Shown here in pieces: positions 30,444-35,865 of a stretch of 35,865 bases of DNA (position 1 is the first letter of the stretch; every line of letters starts with the position of its first letter). The stretch comes from an uncultured archaeon. GTDB lineage: Archaea > Nanobdellota > Nanobdellia > Pacearchaeales > GW2011-AR1. The position numbers were made by a program, and so were the translations under genes. The notes beneath the pieces were generated by a model. The model made no database searches. It was not told the origin of the DNA and was given only the letters and a program-made list of their open reading frames with translations. The stretch spans positions 1 through 35,865 of the forward strand of contig CAIKWG010000004.1 of assembly GCA_903831045.1 (NCBI GenBank). Reading direction: 5' to 3'.

Positions 30444-30470
30444 CCAACGGTTACAAGGACCTCTTCGAGG
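30426..30470 (+). promoter_or_regulatory. Shine-Dalgarno and complementary early coding sequence, fibre 3
   Basis: GAGGT (30426-30430) precedes the ATG at 30436 and can pair with ACCTC (30459-30463); CCTC in turn can pair with GAGG (30467-30470). The 57 bp starting here are about 90 percent identical to the fibre 2 start, with a change in the 3-base loop (TTC for TGC) that leaves the stem intact. Confidence 0.35.
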
Positions 30471-33400
30471 AAATAAATTAATTATTTTGATTATTGGAAT
30501 TATTTTTAGTATTTTATTATTAGGGATGATAAGTGCTGCAAATGATTTTATAATTAGAAATCAATCTAATTCTGCACAGAATTATCTTGTTGTTAATGGA
30601 ACAAATGGAAACACCTATGCAAATCTTTACGGAACATGGAATGGTTCTTCGGATTATTATTTAAAATCAAATCCTTATAATTTTTTGAATGCTACAACTG
30701 TATCTGGAGTTTATGTTCCATACGTTGGCTCAAATGCAAATGTTGCTTTAGGAGATTATAATTTTTCTGTTGGAACTTCTGATTTTTTTGTTAATAGTAA
30801 TATAGGAAATGTAGGTATTGGAACTACTAGTCCAGGAACACCACTTCAAATTTCAAATACTGCTGCTTATGGTTCTGCTACAAATGATATAATTTCTATA
30901 CGTTCAACTTTTACTGGTGGTACAGCAAGTAATCCAAGTAGTTTAGGTGGAATATATTGGCAAGGTTTAGGAGATACTGGAACAAAAGCTAGAATAAATG
31001 TTGTAGCAGATGACTTGACTACTGATTCATCAAGTCATATGGAGTTATGGACCACTAATGGTGGAACATTAGCAGAGAGAATGAGAATATCAGCAACTGG
31101 AAATGTTGGAATTGGAGCAACAGCTCCGCAGCAAGCACTTGATGTACGAGGAGTTGCAGCAATTAATGGGGGGGCTCTTTATGCCTCAACTAATAATAAA
31201 TTATTACCTGGAGCATTAAATATTGGAGATACTGGTCGTAGTTATGGTGGGGGAACTAATTGGAATACAAATACTGCAGGTTTATTAATGGAGACATTAG
31301 AGAACACAGAAATAGCGGTTCATGATAATGGAGACCGAATTGCAAGTTTAATGTATTTTGAGGGGGGTAGTACAAATAAAATTACTCTTGGTAGAGATAT
31401 GGGTTGGGGAGTAACTCCAGTAACTATTGCTGGAGCTTTAACTGTTACTGGAACTTTTGATCCTAATGGAGCAATTACTTTGCCGACAACAGGAATTAGT
31501 GGAGCTGGTGCAGGTTCTGGTCTAGACGCCGATACATTAGATACATTACATGCATCTTCTTTTACAAGAGAATATGTTACAAGCATTGGAGGATTTAGTA
31601 GTGCGGGTTATACTAACATTGCGTATGTTGAAGGAGGAGCATTAAACAGTAAAATAAAATTAACCTTGGGAGGAACAGCAAACGGAGTTGTAGTAGATAT
31701 GACTGCAGATATTATTGTTCAACATAGTTATGATATATATGTTCGTTCTGAATCTGGAAGTTATACTATCGTGACTTTGAAAATTACAAGTGATGCAAAT
31801 CAAAATTTTTATATTCAAGCAAAAATAGACAGTGCCCAATCAACAACTTTAGCTTGTAGAATTTATACTTATGGTGGGGAAACAGTTACATGGGCTCCAG
31901 GTTCTGTTAGTGGGGTAACTTCTCTTGAACACGTTGCTTACTCGATGCAACTTAGTATTTCTGCCTCTGGAGGAGATGCAGCCGGAATGAAAATAAGTGG
32001 AAATACTGTTTGGCATGCAGGTAATGATGGAACAGGAACTGGTCTCGACGCGGATTATTTAGACGGGCATGATACTTCATATTTTCAAACAGCAATTACA
32101 AATTTAGATATTACTGGATATATTAGAACAAGTCAAGGTTCTGGAGGAGTTACTTTATCTGGTGATTCATCTCCTGATTTAGGATTTGTAGGTTATAATT
32201 ATCTTAATAACGCTGGAACAGAAACAGTTGGACAATCAGGAAGAACATCCTGGAGATGGAAATTTGCTAATGGTGCAAGTCCTGGAGCGTACTTAGATTA
32301 TCGTGCGGCTAGCGCTGCTCCTGGAACTTTTTCAAATTATATGTTTGTTGCAAATGATGGTAAGGTTGGAATTGGAACAACTGCTCCAGGAGCATTGCTT
32401 GATGTTGCTACTGCTTCTTATCTTTCTACAAATTATCCATTTAGAGTAAAAAATAGTGGATATTCATATCCTCATGTTGCTTATGATACTGCTGTTATCC
32501 AACAAGATGATGTGACAACAATGAGATTAGTAGAATATAACAACGGAGGGACAAATCAAGAATTGGGGTTGAGCGTAGGAGATGGTTACAGTGAAATAAC
32601 TTCAACTGTTCCATTAAGATTTTATGGAAGTGCTACCCCCGGTGGAACAATTTATAGTGGGTCTGGGGGTACACTTGCTTTGGCGATAAATGGTGGGAAT
32701 GTTGGAGTTGGAACAACTGCTCCATTAAATAAATTAGATGTTGTTGGAACAGCTAATGTAACAAATGGTGTTCATGGAAATGTATATGAAAGAATTAATT
32801 CTTATGGTACTAGAATTGTAAATCCTATGGGAGGGACTTATTTTACAACAGCAGATACAGTTACTGGAGCTATTGCAATTTCACTTCCAACTAAAGTATC
32901 TGATGCAATGATTAGTTTTTGGGTAGATATTTATGATTATTCAAATCAAGAAACATTTTCTGTGTTTGTATCTGGTTATCCTTATTCAAGTGCTGGGGTT
33001 TGGTCTTATACTAGTGCAATGATTTTAGGTACTAATTCAAACAGAAATTTTAATGTAAGATTTGGGGGTTCTAATGATAATCTTCATTCTATTGTTTATA
33101 TTGGAGAAACTACTTCTACTTGGAATTATCCTCAGATAACTATAAGAGATGTTACTTCGGGATATAATACTGCTGTAAATGAAATGGATAATCTTCCTTG
33201 GGCAATTACTTTTGAAACAACTTTATTAAATGTTGGTGCTACTCAAACTGCTAATTTCCCATACGCTGATTGGAATAAAATTGTTAATATGCCTGCAGTT
33301 ATAGATGGTGCTGGAACAGCTAATTACATTCCTAGATGGACTGATGCTAATACTCTGACTAATTCTATTATTTATGATAGTGGAACAAATGTTGGTATTG

Positions 33401-35865
33401 GAACAACTGCCCCGAGTTATTTGCTTCATCTTAAAAATACTGCTGATGCCGCACAAATAGCTCTAGATACAACTGGTCGTTGGTCACAGATTGATTTTAC
33501 AAATGCAGGAGTACAAAAGGGAGCAATATGGTATGATAATGTTAATAATGAAGTTGTTATTGATGCTGCAGTGGCATCGTCGAAGTTGAAATTTTATACT
33601 GCAAATTCAGTCAGAATGACTCTAGATGCAGCAGGAAATGTTGGTATCGGAACAACTGCACCTGGTGCTAAATTAGAAGTTGAAGGGATTTCTGCTGCAT
33701 GGAATCCTACAACCCCCGGTTTAGGAACTGGTTCAATACATATTGATCCAGGTGTGGATACAGACAATTATGGTGGTGCAATTACTTTTGGTGCAAGTGA
33801 TAGTAGTTCTGGTGATACTGCTCAAGCTGGAATTTATACTCGTACCGACGGAAGTTATGGAACAAAAATGTATTTTGCAACTACTAATTCTTATTCTGCT
33901 GGTTCAACTACCGCGATGATGATCAATGAGGCAGGTAACGTCGGTATTGGAACAACTGACCCTGGAGTTTTTAAAACTAAAATTGTTCAACCTCCTAGTT
34001 CTGGAGCCTATGGATTGCAAGTTATTGCAGGAAATACAGTGACAGATGTTGTGGCTCAGTTTAGTGGAAATGCTGGAGTTCTATCACAAGGTATGACAAT
34101 TATGCAAGATGGAAAAGTTGGAATTGGAACAGACACCCCTGGAAAATTATTATCTTTATACAGCGCGGGAAATAATATTGACACCGGTGGTGTGTTTAGG
34201 ATAGTAGGAAATTCTGCAGGAGATACACTAGAATTGGCAGTTCAAGATACATTAACAAGATTACAACATACAGAAAGTGCTGCAGATGCAGCGGCGGGTT
34301 ATGGACTTATACAATTTAAAACCAATGCTGTTTCTACTCCTGCTAGTCCGACAATTGGAGGTTTTAGATGGACAACAGGTAGTGCTGATGTTATGGCTAT
34401 TACTAATACGGGAAATGTAGGAATTGGAACAACTGCTCCTGATTATACTTTGGATGTTGCAGGAAGTATTGGAGCTGATGGAGGAATTTATTCTGGAGGA
34501 TATTTGGTTGCAACTGCTGGAACGGATAATCTTTTATTAAACGGAGATTTTGAAATGGGTCTAACTGGATGGAGTGGATTTCAAGCTACTACAACTACTG
34601 CTTATTCGGGAAATCTTGCAGGACAGGCAACTGGAGACCGAACTATTTTGAGTGAAGATTATATTCCTGTTGACCCTAAGTATGATGTTTTCCAACTTGA
34701 AGCGTATTTTAGAAAAACAGTTGCTGGTTCAAGCCCGGGAGTTATGTATTTTGGTTATATTGCCTATGATGCGAACAAAGCTGGAATTTATACTTCTCCT
34801 TGTGGGACTTATTGTTATTTTGGTGGAGCGGGTTATGCAATTCCTGCCGACGGAAACTGGCATAAATTTAGTGCAACAACAACTGGTGAAGGAACTGCAT
34901 CTCCAAATTTCCCTGTTGGAACAAAGTTTATTCGAGTTCTTGTATTAATTAATTATCAATCATCAGCGGATTCAGTAACAGTGATGGATCATGTTTCATT
35001 AAAGAAAATAAATAATGGACCTTTATTTGTTGGAAATAATTTTGCTTCAACTAATATGCTTGATCAATATCAAGTTACACAGTTATATACAGATAGTTCA
35101 AGTCAATTAAACATTGATACTCCTGGAACTGGTTTAGTAAATATTCTTGGAGGCGGATTGAGTGTTTCAGGAGAAAATAAAGAAATAAGATTAACTGGAG
35201 GGACATACACTGCCACATCTCTTACCGACGGTGGAACAGGAGATCCAGGATATCTCTCTTTGTATTATTATGGAACAAAATATTTTAGTATTGGAGCTGG
35301 GGATACTTATTTTAATTATGGTAGCGTTGGAATTGGAGATGCAACTCCAGATTATTTATTAGATGTTGCAGGAACAATTGGTGCTGATAATTATATTTAT
35401 TCTGCTAGTTATGTCCAAGCTGCTGGAGCATTATATACTGGTGGTCCAATATATCGTACTGCTGCTGGAACAGGTTATCTAAATGGGGGATATCCTACTT
35501 ATGAATCAGCAACTACTTCTGGTGCAATTTATACAATTGGAGGAAGTTATGTTCCTGGAGCTTCAGATTTAGGAAATATGTATGGTATTGGATATGGTTA
35601 TAGTGGACAAGCAGGAATTGGAGCTACAGGAGCTGTTGCTAGTCATTGGGGAATGTATGTAGCCAGCAACGGTAATTCTAGAATATTTTTAGATTCAGAT
35701 GTAGGAAGCATTTATCTTAATGGTGCTTATAATGGTGCAGGAACCGGATTGACTGGAACTGCTGCAAGTTTGACTGCAGGTTATGCAACAAATTCTGCTG
35801 CGCAAGATATTTCTTTAGTTACCACTGGGGGAACAGTCGTAACAGGTAATACTGTAACATATACT
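30436..35865 (+). CDS. Fibre 3: giant phage-tail-fibre-like surface protein (3' partial)
   Basis: Open from the ATG at 30436 to the last base (1810 codons, no stop), so the end is outside the window. N-terminus MNNQRLQGPLRGNKLI and a hydrophobic signal (LIIGIIFSILLLGMISA) match fibre 2, followed by WNGSSDYYLKSNP. At least ten fibre motifs of the form (N/K)VGIGTT-x-P-x3-LDV occur (for example near 30807, 31110, 32366, 32700, 33388, 33640, 33940, 34120, 34418, 35328). Two GLDAD motifs at 31522 and 32044 (LDADTLDTLHASSF, LDADYLDGHDTSYF) are typical of phage tail fibres. Glycine- and alanine-rich, with beta-strand composition. A C-terminal chaperone or adhesion domain would lie beyond the window. 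Confidence 0.85.
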   Translation, partial: MNNQRLQGPLRGNKLIILIIGIIFSILLLGMISAANDFIIRNQSNSAQNYLVVNGTNGNTYANLYGTWNGSSDYYLKSNPYNFLNATTVSGVYVPYVGSNANVALGDYNFSVGTSDFFVNSNIGNVGIGTTSPGTPLQISNTAAYGSATNDIISIRSTFTGGTASNPSSLGGIYWQGLGDTGTKARINVVADDLTTDSSSHMELWTTNGGTLAERMRISATGNVGIGATAPQQALDVRGVAAINGGALYASTNNKLLPGALNIGDTGRSYGGGTNWNTNTAGLLMETLENTEIAVHDNGDRIASLMYFEGGSTNKITLGRDMGWGVTPVTIAGALTVTGTFDPNGAITLPTTGISGAGAGSGLDADTLDTLHASSFTREYVTSIGGFSSAGYTNIAYVEGGALNSKIKLTLGGTANGVVVDMTADIIVQHSYDIYVRSESGSYTIVTLKITSDANQNFYIQAKIDSAQSTTLACRIYTYGGETVTWAPGSVSGVTSLEHVAYSMQLSISASGGDAAGMKISGNTVWHAGNDGTGTGLDADYLDGHDTSYFQTAITNLDITGYIRTSQGSGGVTLSGDSSPDLGFVGYNYLNNAGTETVGQSGRTSWRWKFANGASPGAYLDYRAASAAPGTFSNYMFVANDGKVGIGTTAPGALLDVATASYLSTNYPFRVKNSGYSYPHVAYDTAVIQQDDVTTMRLVEYNNGGTNQELGLSVGDGYSEITSTVPLRFYGSATPGGTIYSGSGGTLALAINGGNVGVGTTAPLNKLDVVGTANVTNGVHGNVYERINSYGTRIVNPMGGTYFTTADTVTGAIAISLPTKVSDAMISFWVDIYDYSNQETFSVFVSGYPYSSAGVWSYTSAMILGTNSNRNFNVRFGGSNDNLHSIVYIGETTSTWNYPQITIRDVTSGYNTAVNEMDNLPWAITFETTLLNVGATQTANFPYADWNKIVNMPAVIDGAGTANYIPRWTDANTLTNSIIYDSGTNVGIGTTAPSYLLHLKNTADAAQIALDTTGRWSQIDFTNAGVQKGAIWYDNVNNEVVIDAAVASSKLKFYTANSVRMTLDAAGNVGIGTTAPGAKLEVEGISAAWNPTTPGLGTGSIHIDPGVDTDNYGGAITFGASDSSSGDTAQAGIYTRTDGSYGTKMYFATTNSYSAGSTTAMMINEAGNVGIGTTDPGVFKTKIVQPPSSGAYGLQVIAGNTVTDVVAQFSGNAGVLSQGMTIMQDGKVGIGTDTPGKLLSLYSAGNNIDTGGVFRIVGNSAGDTLELAVQDTLTRLQHTESAADAAAGYGLIQFKTNAVSTPASPTIGGFRWTTGSADVMAITNTGNVGIGTTAPDYTLDVAGSIGADGGIYSGGYLVATAGTDNLLLNGDFEMGLTGWSGFQATTTTAYSGNLAGQATGDRTILSEDYIPVDPKYDVFQLEAYFRKTVAGSSPGVMYFGYIAYDANKAGIYTSPCGTYCYFGGAGYAIPADGNWHKFSATTTGEGTASPNFPVGTKFIRVLVLINYQSSADSVTVMDHVSLKKINNGPLFVGNNFASTNMLDQYQVTQLYTDSSSQLNIDTPGTGLVNILGGGLSVSGENKEIRLTGGTYTATSLTDGGTGDPGYLSLYYYGTKYFSIGAGDTYFNYGSVGIGDATPDYLLDVAGTIGADNYIYSASYVQAAGALYTGGPIYRTAAGTGYLNGGYPTYESATTSGAIYTIGGSYVPGASDLGNMYGIGYGYSGQAGIGATGAVASHWGMYVASNGNSRIFLDSDVGSIYLNGAYNGAGTGLTGTAASLTAGYATNSAAQDISLVTTGGTVVTGNTVTYT

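Noticed and set aside
34652-34948. 98-residue plus-strand frame inside fibre 3
   Set aside because: It is in a different frame from the continuous fibre 3 reading frame.
1-35865. CRISPR array or insertion sequence
   Set aside because: The repeats seen are coding repeats in surface proteins; no regular short spaced repeats, transposase or terminal inverted repeats were found.

Overview
The window is AT-rich archaeal DNA, most like a small-genome DPANN archaeon of the Woesearchaeota/Pacearchaeota kind. This lineage call is an inference. The signs are archaeal-type PheRS alpha and beta subunits, an archaeal UMP kinase, the RNase P protein Rpp30 (Rnp3), a DUF357 protein, a type IV pilin-like N-terminus, a tRNA intron with a bulge-helix-bulge splice motif, TATA boxes centred about 25 bp before many start codons (leaderless transcription), and many small membrane proteins of no known family.

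Layout. 1-5874: the end of a very large Ig-repeat surface protein (5' end outside the window), coupled to a smaller membrane/coiled-coil protein. 5878-6889: LemA and a small protein on the minus strand, divergent from a one-cluster ferredoxin. 6956-9601: phosphoenolpyruvate synthase with an acidic tail. 9624-12007: a coupled three-gene operon (coiled-coil protein, two-TM protein, protein resembling the N-terminal domain of CpaF-type secretion ATPases), then an unknown protein. 12011-14679: minus-strand envelope proteins. 14812-16575: DUF357, an unknown, PyrH and Rnp3. 16599-17879: a cysteine-rich pilin-like protein, divergent from pheS-pheT (17984-21137). 21134-23409: an HNH protein, a zinc-binding protein and several small membrane proteins. 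tRNA genes are Thr(GGU), intron-containing Ile(UAU) and Glu(UUC). 23837-24694: a Fic gene interrupted by an in-frame TAA.

The most unusual part is 25346 to the window end: three exported, phage-tail-fibre-like surface proteins (repeated VGIGTT motifs, LDAD motifs) alternate with two BRO-N/DinD-like DNA-binding protein genes in one tightly packed run (fibre1 - BRO1 - fibre2 - BRO2 - fibre3). The C-terminal part of BRO1 is replaced by about 235 bp that hold a tRNA-like gene with a long variable arm, anticodon AAU, its own TATA box and a leader/trailer stem. A degenerate copy of its D-arm and variable loop lies exactly 105 bp upstream, in the same reading frame. Fibres 2 and 3 share a nearly identical start region in which the Shine-Dalgarno sequence can pair with the early coding sequence. 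The third fibre is open to the window end (at least 1810 codons).

The housekeeping genes (PheRS, PpsA, PyrH, RNase P, tRNAs) show this is chromosome. The surface-protein arrays at both ends are the accessory part, probably facing a host or neighbouring cells.
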